Source of the DNA: RI-92 sp037384645
GTDB lineage: Bacteria > Pseudomonadota > Gammaproteobacteria > UBA6429 > Thiohalophilaceae
Direction of reading: 5' to 3'
DNA length: 52,514 nt
NCBI GenBank assembly: GCA_037384645.1
Contig: JARRNT010000024.1
Coordinates: 1-52,514 of the forward strand
The notes under the pieces were generated by a model. That model worked only from the letters and a program-made list of their open reading frames with translations, searched no databases and was not told the DNA's origin. Within the stretch, counting starts at the first letter, position 1. Every line of letters begins with the position of its first letter. The translations under genes and the position numbers were made by a program. This document shows, one piece after another, positions 25,651 through 33,986 of this stretch.

Positions 25651-25827
25651 ATGAAGTTAATCAAATATGGTTTTTTGATATTGATCTTGAGTGTAGCCAC
25701 CGGCTGTACGATTTCAGCTCCCGGGGTCAGAATTCATGCACCGCTCCCAGGAGTGGATATTGATATGGATTCGGGCCATGGTGGTGGATTTTGTCCTCCA
25801 GGACAAGCCAAGAAAGGAAATTGCTAA
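25651..25827 (+). CDS. Small lipoprotein with CPPGQAKKG motif
   Basis: A 58-residue gene. The signal peptide MKLIKYGFLILILSVATGC ends at lipobox Cys19. The mature 40-residue peptide is Pro/Gly/Asp-rich, with a short DIDMDSGHGGG stretch and the end CPPGQAKKGNC. That last motif occurs at the C-terminus of several small envelope proteins. The two cysteines could form a disulfide, and the Asp/His-rich stretch could bind a metal. AGGTGATGAT precedes the ATG, and a terminator follows after 12 bases, which supports a real gene. Function unknown. Confidence 0.75.
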   Translation: MKLIKYGFLILILSVATGCTISAPGVRIHAPLPGVDIDMDSGHGGGFCPPGQAKKGNC

Positions 25828-25839
25828 TAGAGAGAAGAG

Positions 25840-25861
25840 AAAGGTGGAGTTATCCACCTTT
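25840..25861. terminator. Hairpin terminator between convergent genes
   Basis: AAAGGTGGA, loop GTTA, TCCACCTTT: a 9-bp perfect stem just after the small lipoprotein gene and 12 bases before the end of the convergent yheT-like gene. The T-run is short, with A/T on both sides, so it may work in both directions. Confidence 0.75.
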
Positions 25862-25872
25862 CTGAATTATTC

Positions 25873-26832
25873 TTAGCTACAATTATCAATCCACTCTACC
25901 AGACGCTTCTCCCCCCAATAATTCGCCAGGCCGGGTATTACGCCGCTAATGAATCCCACATGGCCACCGAATTCCGTCAACTCTAGCCAGACATTTTCCG
26001 GCAACTCGTCAGCCTGGGGAGATGTATGCGCATTCATGAAGGGATCATCCCTGGCATGCAGAATCAAGGTCGGTACACGAATCCGTGGGATAAACTGGCG
26101 GCTACTGGCGCGCGAATAGTAGTCCTCTGCGCTTTTGAATCCGTGCAAGGGCGCCGTCACCTTATCGTCGAACTCCCAGAACGTATTGAGCGTATCGATA
26201 TTCACATCCAGCGGTGATGGGACACTCGCGAACTTTGTTTTATATTTCGTCTGCATGCTACTGATCAGGTACCATTGATAAAGCTGTGAAAACCCCTCAC
26301 CCATCCGCTGAGCAGCATCCGCAAGGCGAAATGGAACAGACATCACCGCGGCTCGCTGTAATGGCATGGCCGAGCCCTGTTCGCCCAACCACTTCAATAA
26401 CACGTTACCGCCAAGGGAAAAGCCCACGGCGGCGTACACCTCGATACCCATTCGATCTTGCAGATATTCCAGAATGCGTTGAGGATCTTCACTCTGACCA
26501 CTGTGATACCACTTAGACAGGCGATTGGGTTGCGAGCTACAGCCACGAAAATGCATCACGCAGGAGCGATAACCACGCTGGTTGAGCGCGTGCATGAGTC
26601 CACGGGCATAGCTGGATTTAACACTCCCTTCCAGGCCATGCAGGAGCAGCACCGTCCTGCCTTCCCGGGGACCAGACCAGGCCAGGTCGATGAAATCACC
26701 ATCCGGTAACTCCACCCGCTGCCACTCGATTTTCAGCCTGGGATTGAGACGAAGAAAGCTGGACCATATCGTCTGGGCATGTGGTCCGCGCATCCACCAG
26801 GCTGGTTTAAATGCACTTTGAATAACAGGCAA
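25873..26832 (-). CDS. yheT: Alpha/beta hydrolase, YheT family
   Basis: 319 residues. The oxyanion motif HGLEGS is near 65-70, the nucleophile is Ser139 in GFSLGGN, the acid is Asp in HARDDPFM (about 267) and the His is in FGGHVGF (about 295). The N-terminal WWMRGPHAQTIWSSFLR is the YheT hallmark. Cytoplasmic hydrolase or esterase of unknown substrate. The start is TTG 26832, supported by GAGGAAAG just upstream and the absence of any nearby ATG. Alone here, separated from yheU. Confidence 0.9.
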   Translation of the reverse strand: MPVIQSAFKPAWWMRGPHAQTIWSSFLRLNPRLKIEWQRVELPDGDFIDLAWSGPREGRTVLLLHGLEGSVKSSYARGLMHALNQRGYRSCVMHFRGCSSQPNRLSKWYHSGQSEDPQRILEYLQDRMGIEVYAAVGFSLGGNVLLKWLGEQGSAMPLQRAAVMSVPFRLADAAQRMGEGFSQLYQWYLISSMQTKYKTKFASVPSPLDVNIDTLNTFWEFDDKVTAPLHGFKSAEDYYSRASSRQFIPRIRVPTLILHARDDPFMNAHTSPQADELPENVWLELTEFGGHVGFISGVIPGLANYWGEKRLVEWIDNCS

Positions 26833-27107
26833 TCAACTTTCCTCGACTTATTACTCAAATCCTAGATATTAGCACTGTTATTATCACTTTTTATCCGCAC
26901 TTATACAGACACGCTTTATTGGCCCAGGTTCTCTCTGAGGTGAGCAGGCGTTTTATGAGGATTTGGCAGACGAACAGCACTCAAATGATGAATACGCTTT
27001 CCGACCTGCCCCAGGTTCCTGATCGTACTCACATGCATATACATACTGCCAGGAAATCCCAGCCAATTTAACGACTTAGACGCTCACTGCCTGTGCTGTG
27101 CCGTTCG

Positions 27108-27440
27108 CTACATCCGGCACCAGGCCATATCGAGCCATGACTGGCGGGAGTTTTGCGCGGGCCGGCGCTCCCAGGCATAGGCCATCTCAGCCACATCGCG
27201 GCAGATCTGGGACCCGATATCCGCCGTCAACATCACCGACGGGCGCACTAGCATGGGATTCGTAAGCCTGCCGATCTAGCTGGTCTATCTGTCCTAGCGC
27301 AGCATCTCATCTCGCCTACGACCATAATCGAGTTTCTCGCTGCGCGTGCCGGCTCCGTCCTGCCCTGGACAACTAGCTGGTGAAAGGCTGAAGGAGACAG
27401 ACCGCGAAAATCCGTGTTTACCTATTACAACTTTTCACTG
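27108..27440 (-). pseudogene. Possible decayed gene, family unknown
   Basis: GC-rich DNA in an AT-rich gap. On the minus strand one frame reads GAGTRSEKLDYGRRRDEMLR, then meets three TAG codons within about 30 bases, then stays open for 55 codons to 27108, including VAEMAYAWERRPAQ. All three stops are TAG and could each come from a CAG by one change. Coding origin is inferred from composition and frame continuity only. Confidence 0.3.
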
Positions 27441-27956
27441 GACCTGGCTGACATTCACACGCGATTTATCGCCATAGCTGTTGATCAAAACCGCCACGTC
27501 CTGTCGTAGCATTAGTCTATTTTATTAGCTTCTTCCATCGTTGGCGCATGGCATATATAAACTCGCCCAGATTTTTATCCCCCTACGCCGAGAGATTGAC
27601 CAATAGTTTATCCAGAAAAAAGTAGCCCATTTCATTTTCACCACATCAGGTCGTGTTGTGAAAAACCAGTAAGAGCTATGATGCCTGCTGTTGTCAGTCA
27701 TGACGATGATAAATCGAGGCACTGTCCCTCTATTACGGTTTACCTGAAGCGCTATGAATTATTTCGGTGCATAAAACAAAATCTGGCCACTACATTTAGC
27801 CGTATAACTATCTTTTTGCACCATCACATTACATCTGCATAAATGCATATTTGTCGCTTGCACCATATTGAGTATATCCAGGATAAAGCGTGAGATTATT
27901 CACGATAATTAAAAATTTTCCAGTCTAAAGACTTCATACAAAGACTATTAGACATT

Positions 27957-27962
27957 TATAAT
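27957..27962 (+). promoter_or_regulatory. -10 hexamer of the NDH-2 gene
   Basis: A perfect TATAAT, with TTCATA 18 bases upstream as a weak -35. Transcription would begin near 27969, which favours translation from ATG 27996 over ATG 27969. Confidence 0.5.
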
Positions 27963-27995
27963 ATCCTAATGTATTCCATAAATTATAAGCAGTGT

Positions 27996-29309
27996 ATGGA
28001 TCAGAGCAGACATCAGATTGTCATTGTCGGTGGCGGCTCAGCCGGGCTCGAACTGGCTACCACCCTGGGTAAAAAAATTGGCAAAAAACAGCTTGTTGAT
28101 GTGGTTCTCATCGATGCCAGTCGTACGCATATCTGGAAGCCGCTATTACATGAAATCGCAGCCGGTACCCTGGACTCTGCGGATGATGAACTGGAATACC
28201 TGGCACAGGCACGCTGGTCTAACTTTCGATATCGCCTGGGGCGTATGACTGCTCTCGATCGTGAACGACAGGAAGTCTGCCTGGCACCAACCATTAATGA
28301 AGAAGGCACGGAGATTATCCCGGAACGTCGTTTCCACTACGACACCCTGATAATGGCTGTTGGCAGCCTCAGTAATGACTTTGGTATTCGCGGGGTAAAA
28401 CAAAACTGTTTGTTTCTCGACAACACTGAGCAGGCGGAACGTTTTCAACGCAAACTGCTGGATTGCATGTTAAAGGCGCATACCCAGGGTACGCCCATCG
28501 TGAAAGGGCAACTCGACCTGGCCATCGTCGGGGCTGGCGCAACCGGTGTGGAGCTTGCCGCCCAGATTCATCATGTTACACGTAAGCTGGCCAGCTTTGG
28601 ACTTGATACCATCGACCCGGATAAACATATCAGGATCCATGTCATCGAAGCCGGGCCACGTATCCTGCCCGCGTTGCCAGAGCGCTTATCACAGGCCGCT
28701 GAACATGAACTAGTCCGGCTAGGGGTCACCGTGCATGTCAATCAGCGAGTCATCGAGATCACGGAAACCGGTATCGTTACCGCCGAGGGGAAACTCATCC
28801 CGGCAGCCATGAAAGTCTGGGCGGCGGGTATCAAGGCACCGGATTTTCTCAAGGACATCGCCGGGCTGGAAACCAACCGTCTCAACCAGCTGGTTGTAAA
28901 GCGCAATTTACAAACAACCCGTGACAAGCGAATCTTTGCCATCGGTGACTGCGCCGCCTGTCCGCTCGATGATAATGGCAATTTTGTGCCGCCGCGGGCA
29001 CAGGCAGCGCATCAGGAAGCGACAACTCTGGCCAGAACCATACTGCGGAAACTAAAGGGGCTGCCACCTCTCGAGTATAACTACCGCGATTACGGTTCAA
29101 TGGTGGCCATGGGAGACTATAGTACCGTTGGCAACCTGATGGGCGGCCTGATGCGCAGCATGATGGTATCCGGTCTGACTGCCCGCATCGTTTACCTTTA
29201 TCTGTACAAGATACACCAGGCGGCACTTTACGGCTGGCCTCGTGCCATCCTGATTAGCTTGCTGCGTTTTCTGCGCAGAGGCATCGATCCACAAATCAAA
29301 TTACATTAA
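27996..29309 (+). CDS. ndh: Type II NADH dehydrogenase (NDH-2)
   Basis: A single-subunit, non-proton-pumping NADH:quinone oxidoreductase attached to the inner face of the membrane. About 437 residues. FAD motif IVIVGGGSAGLELA is near the N-terminus and the NADH motif AIVGAGATGVELAAQI near 170. IFAIGDCAACP binds FAD, and the quinone-side helix region contains RAQAAHQEA. The C-terminal YKIHQAALYGWPRA and the basic tail fit membrane attachment. ATG 27996 is preferred; ATG 27969 adds nine residues but lies at the predicted transcription start. Monocistronic. Confidence 0.9.
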   Translation: MDQSRHQIVIVGGGSAGLELATTLGKKIGKKQLVDVVLIDASRTHIWKPLLHEIAAGTLDSADDELEYLAQARWSNFRYRLGRMTALDRERQEVCLAPTINEEGTEIIPERRFHYDTLIMAVGSLSNDFGIRGVKQNCLFLDNTEQAERFQRKLLDCMLKAHTQGTPIVKGQLDLAIVGAGATGVELAAQIHHVTRKLASFGLDTIDPDKHIRIHVIEAGPRILPALPERLSQAAEHELVRLGVTVHVNQRVIEITETGIVTAEGKLIPAAMKVWAAGIKAPDFLKDIAGLETNRLNQLVVKRNLQTTRDKRIFAIGDCAACPLDDNGNFVPPRAQAAHQEATTLARTILRKLKGLPPLEYNYRDYGSMVAMGDYSTVGNLMGGLMRSMMVSGLTARIVYLYLYKIHQAALYGWPRAILISLLRFLRRGIDPQIKLH

Positions 29310-29679
29310 TCATATAATGCGCCAGGAACGTGGGCATTCGCCAATACTTTCCCACTCAAGTCGATTCTCCATCAGACTTGTTAATTAGCATTTCTTTACC
29401 GGTACAGCATTCAATCCTCGATCTTACTTAATCATATATGTATACATCTTGCGCCACTGGCCGGCCCTGCAGGACATTCAGTAACACCGAGTAACAATTC
29501 AGTACCTGGTCCGGGATTATTTACAGCTTATTCGTCGCTGCTTAACTGGAAGGAGCCCAGCATTGCGTCGTTCACATATTATGGCCTATACTCTGCCGGC
29601 TATCATCAGTTCTTCCGATTAGTTGCAAGCTGTATTGAAAACAACACGCGTGTATCCGTAACAGTAGACATTCAGCACA
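29310..29679. other. Intergenic region
   Basis: 370 bases, no gene. A partial direct repeat ATTCAGTAACA / AACAATTCAGTA lies near 29478-29502. No clear terminator or promoter. Confidence 0.35.
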
Positions 29680-31263
29680 TTGGATCGCCAGTTCTTGAAG
29701 TCTCTCATCGCTTCCGAGCAAGCTCGCCTATGGTGGCTGCTGGCAGGTATTGCTGCAATGTTCGCCTTTTCCATGGGCACGCACCCATTTATCCCATCGA
29801 TGGAACCGCGCTTCGGCGAGGTCATCCGCGAGATGCTCGCTCACGGCGAGTACCTCATCCCCATTAAAAACGGCGTACCCTATATCGAATACCCGCCATT
29901 GTATTTCTGGCTTTCATTGGCCGGCAGACTCACTGGCTTGCCCGAAACCGTGGCGATCCGCCTGCCCGCAGCACTGGCCTTCCTGTTATGGATGCTCTGG
30001 CTTGCACGCTTACAGCGCAGATTAAACCCGGGCTGGCCGACTTATCTCCTGCCACTCATTGGCGCGGCCCTGCCTGGTGTGCTCTATACCTTTTTTATCG
30101 CCCAGAGCGATACCGTACTGATACTCGGTACACTCATCGGCATAACGGGTTACCTGCGTTTACAGCAGGCAAGCGACGCGGGCGAGGATCCTGGATTTCC
30201 CTGGGAACTGTGGATTGGTGTGACCCTGGCGACTCTGGCCAAGGGGCCCGTGGGGATGATGGTAACGCTGCCGGTACTGGCGCTCGACATCCTGTTCGCC
30301 CCCCTCCCCGGCAATGCATCCTGGTGGCGCACTGTGCTTGAACGCGCAAAAACAACCGCCTGGCTGCGCGGTCTCGGCCTGGTGCTCCTGTTCAACGTCC
30401 CCTGGTATATCGCTGCCGGCATGCGGGAAGGCTGGGAAATGGTGCGCGCGGTCGTCGTGTATCAGAATTTTACGCGGTTTCTCGTCGGTTTCGACCACAT
30501 TCAGCCGTGGTACTACTACGGCATCACAATGTGGTACGACATGTTACCCATGACTTTTGCATTACCGTTCGCGCTATACCTCGGTTTTAAGCGATGGAAT
30601 CAGCGCCTTTGGCGTTTACCGCTGCTATGGCTGCTATGGACAGTATTTTTCTTTTCGCTCTCGGCCTCCAAACAGGGCAAATACATCCTTACCGCCGCAC
30701 CAGCAATGGCACTGCTCGGTCTGCAGACTCTGCAGATACTGAGTAATAAACGTTGGTGGCAACGCTTGCGCATTACTCTGCAGAGCTGGGCATTGCTGCT
30801 ACTCGCTGGCTTTGCCATTGCTGCTGTATTCATACTGCCACGCTATTCGGATAAGGTCGGCGGTATTGGTGGACTGGAAAAAATTCGCACCATCGTGCAA
30901 CAGAAACCTGGTGAACTCATTAGCTACGACTGGCCACGCTCTATGGAACTGTACATACTGGGTTCGCCGATGAATTACGTACGCTCCAGTCGCGAGCTTT
31001 ATACCAAGATTCATGACGGTAAGTTCAAGCCTGGCAGCTATCTACTTGTCCAGAAACGCCACCTTGCACGCCCAGGCCAGGTTCCAGGATCGCGCATCTT
31101 ATCACCCGTACCGGCTCCGCCATATTTTAAGCTCATCACCAGTGTCAAATTCAACGGCACGCTATACCTCTACCGTATCCTGCCAGATGCCAATGACATG
31201 CCAATACCGGATACGCCCGTGCCACCACCACATCATTGGTGGGAGCGCTTTGATACAGATTGA
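29680..31263 (+). CDS. ArnT-like glycosyltransferase (GT39/GT83, PMT_2)
   Basis: A 527-residue polytopic membrane glycosyltransferase using a polyprenyl-phosphate sugar donor, with the active site facing the periplasm. About 12 helices. The first loop holds the catalytic acidic motif in MEPRFGEVIREML, followed by NGVPYIEYPPLYFWL, matching the PRYxEIxREM...KPPLYYWL pattern. Later motifs are LAKGPVGMMV and FSLSASKQGKYILTAAPAMALL. The short C-terminal periplasmic tail is Pro-rich. The lipid A or glycan acceptor is unknown. The frame can only start at TTG 29680 or further in, since a TAG lies 12 bases upstream; the ribosome site is weak. Confidence 0.85.
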   Translation: MDRQFLKSLIASEQARLWWLLAGIAAMFAFSMGTHPFIPSMEPRFGEVIREMLAHGEYLIPIKNGVPYIEYPPLYFWLSLAGRLTGLPETVAIRLPAALAFLLWMLWLARLQRRLNPGWPTYLLPLIGAALPGVLYTFFIAQSDTVLILGTLIGITGYLRLQQASDAGEDPGFPWELWIGVTLATLAKGPVGMMVTLPVLALDILFAPLPGNASWWRTVLERAKTTAWLRGLGLVLLFNVPWYIAAGMREGWEMVRAVVVYQNFTRFLVGFDHIQPWYYYGITMWYDMLPMTFALPFALYLGFKRWNQRLWRLPLLWLLWTVFFFSLSASKQGKYILTAAPAMALLGLQTLQILSNKRWWQRLRITLQSWALLLLAGFAIAAVFILPRYSDKVGGIGGLEKIRTIVQQKPGELISYDWPRSMELYILGSPMNYVRSSRELYTKIHDGKFKPGSYLLVQKRHLARPGQVPGSRILSPVPAPPYFKLITSVKFNGTLYLYRILPDANDMPIPDTPVPPPHHWWERFDTD

Positions 31264-31345
31264 GCAGTCGTCCAGGCTGACTTTTAGCTCATCCGTCACT
31301 CAAGACAGTAAAGTTTGGTTAAGATGGGCATGCCTCAATACGATT

Positions 31346-32458
31346 TCATTTTTGTAAACTTCGGAAAAAATCCACTAGCCGTCTGGCTTCATGTTCAACG
31401 CTATATTGCTTTTCAACCTGGGCCCGCCCGGCCTTGCCCATTTTATTCAGATTTTCCGGATCGGCCATCAGCAGAGACAACTTTTCCGTCACCGCAGCCT
31501 GATCATTGACAGGAATGATATAGCCATCAATGCCAGGCCTCACAATCTCTTCCCAGGCGCCGGCCTGGGTCGCCAGAACGGCTGCACCACTGCTCATCGC
31601 TTCCAGAACGGTTAAACCAAAACCTTCATTGTTACTCAAGGCACACACCAAACTCAGCGCACTGAATATTCTTCGAACTTGCGAAAAAGGCAACTCGCCG
31701 GTAAAGACAATCCGATTTGTTAATCCTGCCTGGTCGACGCGAGTTTTTAAGTCATTCACAAATTGTCTGTTACTACTTGAAATTGCACCTACCACAACGG
31801 CAGTAAAGTCCGGATATTTATCCAGCAATTCAATGCAGGCCTCGACAAATAAATGTACACCTTTTTGTTTCCTGACCCGGCCTAAGATACCGATGCCATA
31901 CTTGCCACCAAAGCCTAAATCCTGCCACGCTTTGCCTTTATCATGGGCCGGGACGTACTTATCTATTTCCACACCATGCAGGTTGATCAAATCGGGAGGA
32001 ACAGCAAGATAAGAAGCCGACCGACTACTCACTGCCACTACCGCATCCATCCGACGGGTAAGCCACAGGGTGAATCCCGACCGGTATCTCTGCGCTGCAG
32101 AACTGAATACTAATTTTATTTTGGCACCAAACAGGTATTTAAGCAGGACGCCCTGAATCATCTCGTCAACCCGACGAGCATGAAAAATACGCCATTTGCC
32201 TGAGCGCAAAGGTTTTCTACACAAACGAACCGCCTGCCAGAAGCTGATAGCGACAGAAGGATCCGGTAAATGATGTTTACCCATGACTCGCAGATTAATC
32301 ATCTCCCGCTGATGCGACATCACTTGCAGCATCGTTGAGGTAACGCCGGAAAAATTCGGATTGGAATTGCCGATAATCAGTTCCACTTCATCACTTGCAG
32401 GGTGATTTTGGCTCGTCTCTTTCATCTTATCGTTAATCCGCCAGCGAATTGAATTCAT
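31346..32458 (-). CDS. GT4-family glycosyltransferase
   Basis: 370 residues, GT-B fold, cytoplasmic face. The donor-binding C-terminal domain has GRVRKQKGVHLFVEA, FTGELPFSQV and the EX7E motif region NNEGFGLTVLEAMSSGAAVLATQAGAWEEIV. The N-terminal half contains SGVTSTMLQVM and IFHARRVDEMIQG, as in LPS core or O-antigen glycosyltransferases. It faces the ArnT-like gene, 82 bases apart, and both probably act on envelope glycans. Start ATG 32458 has no ribosome site; ATG 32425 (residue 12) is a plausible alternative. Confidence 0.88.
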   Translation of the reverse strand: MNSIRWRINDKMKETSQNHPASDEVELIIGNSNPNFSGVTSTMLQVMSHQREMINLRVMGKHHLPDPSVAISFWQAVRLCRKPLRSGKWRIFHARRVDEMIQGVLLKYLFGAKIKLVFSSAAQRYRSGFTLWLTRRMDAVVAVSSRSASYLAVPPDLINLHGVEIDKYVPAHDKGKAWQDLGFGGKYGIGILGRVRKQKGVHLFVEACIELLDKYPDFTAVVVGAISSSNRQFVNDLKTRVDQAGLTNRIVFTGELPFSQVRRIFSALSLVCALSNNEGFGLTVLEAMSSGAAVLATQAGAWEEIVRPGIDGYIIPVNDQAAVTEKLSLLMADPENLNKMGKAGRAQVEKQYSVEHEARRLVDFFRSLQK

Positions 32459-32644
32459 GTTCAGGAAGCAGGGACTATTTTGCTCATTTTTTTAATAAAA
32501 AACCATCACTTTATGCTAACCCATCTCAGCATGTCTAGCCTGTAGCAAAATATAATCGGAGATATGGCTTCAATGAATGATCTGGAACTATTTCTCGTAT
32601 CTGATGATAATTGACGTTTAATATTTTAATTTTCTACAAATAAA

Positions 32645-32669
32645 AAGGGCCGGCTTACTACCGGCCCTT
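32645..32669 (-). terminator. Rho-independent terminator of the 32694 gene
   Basis: A 9-bp stem AAGGGCCGG / CCGGCCCTT with a 7-base loop. Read on the minus strand it is followed by TTTTATTT. It lies 25 bases after the stop codon. Confidence 0.9.
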
Positions 32670-32693
32670 AGTCACATACAACACAGTTTTTTA

Positions 32694-33359
32694 TTAGCGA
32701 CGAAACATGCTGAGAATACGTCCACCAACAGCACCACCACTGAGCAGCAAAGATGCGCCAATGGCTAACAGGGCAACCAGCACCAGTACGGCAGGTGCAA
32801 CCCCCACCAGGGCCAGGATACCCAGCACGCTGGCGGATAGTCCGATCAGAATCTGGGTACCAACTGACGCATTAATCGCCTCATGCGCCAGCTTTTGTGC
32901 ACGCGGGTGAGTGTCTGCTGTTTCCTCGAACTTGAGATCATTCATGCGTAATGTCATACCACTACTTAACATAAGAGCCACGCCGTAAACTATTACGGCG
33001 GATGCGGTAAGGATAAGTGGCACAATACCAAGCAAGGACAGGACACCCAGCACGATACCCGCGATACCGGCAGCCATTTCTATTGTCATCCCGCTGCCGA
33101 GTTCGACTGTCTGAAGCGTGTTATCAGCAGTTCTGTTTACAAGCTGTGAATATTCTACCGCGACACTGCCGCCCTCGAACAGGATTGCAATACCTATTGC
33201 GATAGTGGCAACGGCAAACATCAGGCCCGGTGCAACATTCGCCAGACCGAGAATGGTCAACACGATTACTGCAGCGCCGCCGATGATCTCGGCCGTTGAT
33301 CCAGTACCAACTGACATGGCGATATGCCGTTCTTCAGGAGAATTAATTACAGTTGACAT
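32694..33359 (-). CDS. Membrane protein made of three repeated helical hairpins
   Basis: 221 residues, six helices. Three modules of about 55-60 residues share G-rich TM1, a tight turn (ANVAP, LGIVP, VGVAP), TM2 with a G-(I/V/A)-A/S-(I/L)-L core and a terminal GG/SG. Repeat starts are near residues 19, 90 and 164. Linkers are polar and acidic. No family is recognised. AGGAGGAAAACACT before ATG 33359 is a very strong ribosome site, implying high expression, and the gene has its own terminator. Possible roles (channel, stress membrane protein) are not supported directly. Confidence 0.82.
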   Translation of the reverse strand: MSTVINSPEERHIAMSVGTGSTAEIIGGAAVIVLTILGLANVAPGLMFAVATIAIGIAILFEGGSVAVEYSQLVNRTADNTLQTVELGSGMTIEMAAGIAGIVLGVLSLLGIVPLILTASAVIVYGVALMLSSGMTLRMNDLKFEETADTHPRAQKLAHEAINASVGTQILIGLSASVLGILALVGVAPAVLVLVALLAIGASLLLSGGAVGGRILSMFRR

Positions 33360-33986
33360 AGTGTTTTCCTCCTTGATTTACAATGCAATGAACAATTGAT
33401 TTATCTGCATCCTGCCCGTCTTAAGGTAAAGACGAGCTCAATAAAACCTGTAAATATTTGACACTTTAATACATCAATAATTCAACACAGCACCAGCTCA
33501 AACCTATGTGATTTTCCTCACTTAGCGATGACTTTCGCTACATCTGTGATTTATGGCTTCTTGATCTAAAACGAAATGATTTACAAATGAGTATCAATGA
33601 CAAGCTCAATATTAAATGTCTATAAGCAATGTTAATTATAATAAATACTTATAAATACAAAAATTACGGTCGCGACTCCGGGACGAACCCAGAGTGGCAG
33701 TCGTGAGACTGACCTGGGCGATAAAGGCGGAGATTCACCTGCTGCTGTGTCGGTATCGTGCAGGCGCAAAACGAAGCACGAGTCCATGGACGGGCAGGAG
33801 ACGAACAAAGCGGAGTGCGAAACAAAGGCGACCCGGATCAAAATCCAGCAGTAAAAAATTCTTTCGTGAATCCTATGAACAGTAACCTGTAAGCTGAAAT
33901 TTTCCAGGCTTACATGTAATTAGCATGACTAAATACAGGGGTCTGACCTCATAGTATACAAATACCCTGTTTTTCATTATCTGGTG
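33360..33986. other. AT-rich intergenic region with an embedded GC-rich structured block
   Basis: The flanks are strongly AT-rich. Between about 33668 and 33840 the sequence becomes GC-rich and full of complementary arms (separate entry). After it, ACAGGG at 33935 and CCCTGT at 33965 flank 25 bases and are followed by TTTT, a possible terminator-like hairpin containing the GGGGTCTGACC motif. Confidence 0.5.
33668..33840 (+). ncRNA. Candidate structured RNA (unassigned)
   Basis: An outer stem TCCGGG (33677-33682) pairs with CCCGGA (33832-33837) and extends by GA/TC past one bulge. Inside are CCCAG/CTGGG (33688-33692 with 33714-33718), stacked on CAGTC-GTGA-GACTG (33698-33711), which has a GNRA-type loop on the plus strand only. 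TCGTGC/GCACGA (33756-33761 with 33776-33781) and the 10-base palindrome 33782-33791 follow. AAAGGCGGAG, AAAGCGGAG and AAAGGCG recur. No known RNA family is recognised. Open frames on both strands here have no recognisable product, but a decayed gene remains possible. Confidence 0.35.

Larger units (their letters stand above)
26833..27968. other. Gene-free stretch with decayed coding DNA
   Basis: About 1.1 kb. The ends are AT-rich. The middle (about 27090-27430) is GC-rich and looks like former coding sequence (separate entry). A 65-codon frame at 27525-27722 (-) has no family resemblance. A TATAAT at 27957-27962 is the likely -10 of the next gene. Confidence 0.45.

Noticed and set aside
27525..27722. 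65-codon minus-strand frame
   Set aside because: AT-rich, no start signal, no resemblance.
33632..33885. Open frames on both strands over the GC-rich block
   Set aside because: Opposite frames of equal length, no start signals and basic low-complexity products; structured RNA or decayed DNA explains the block better.
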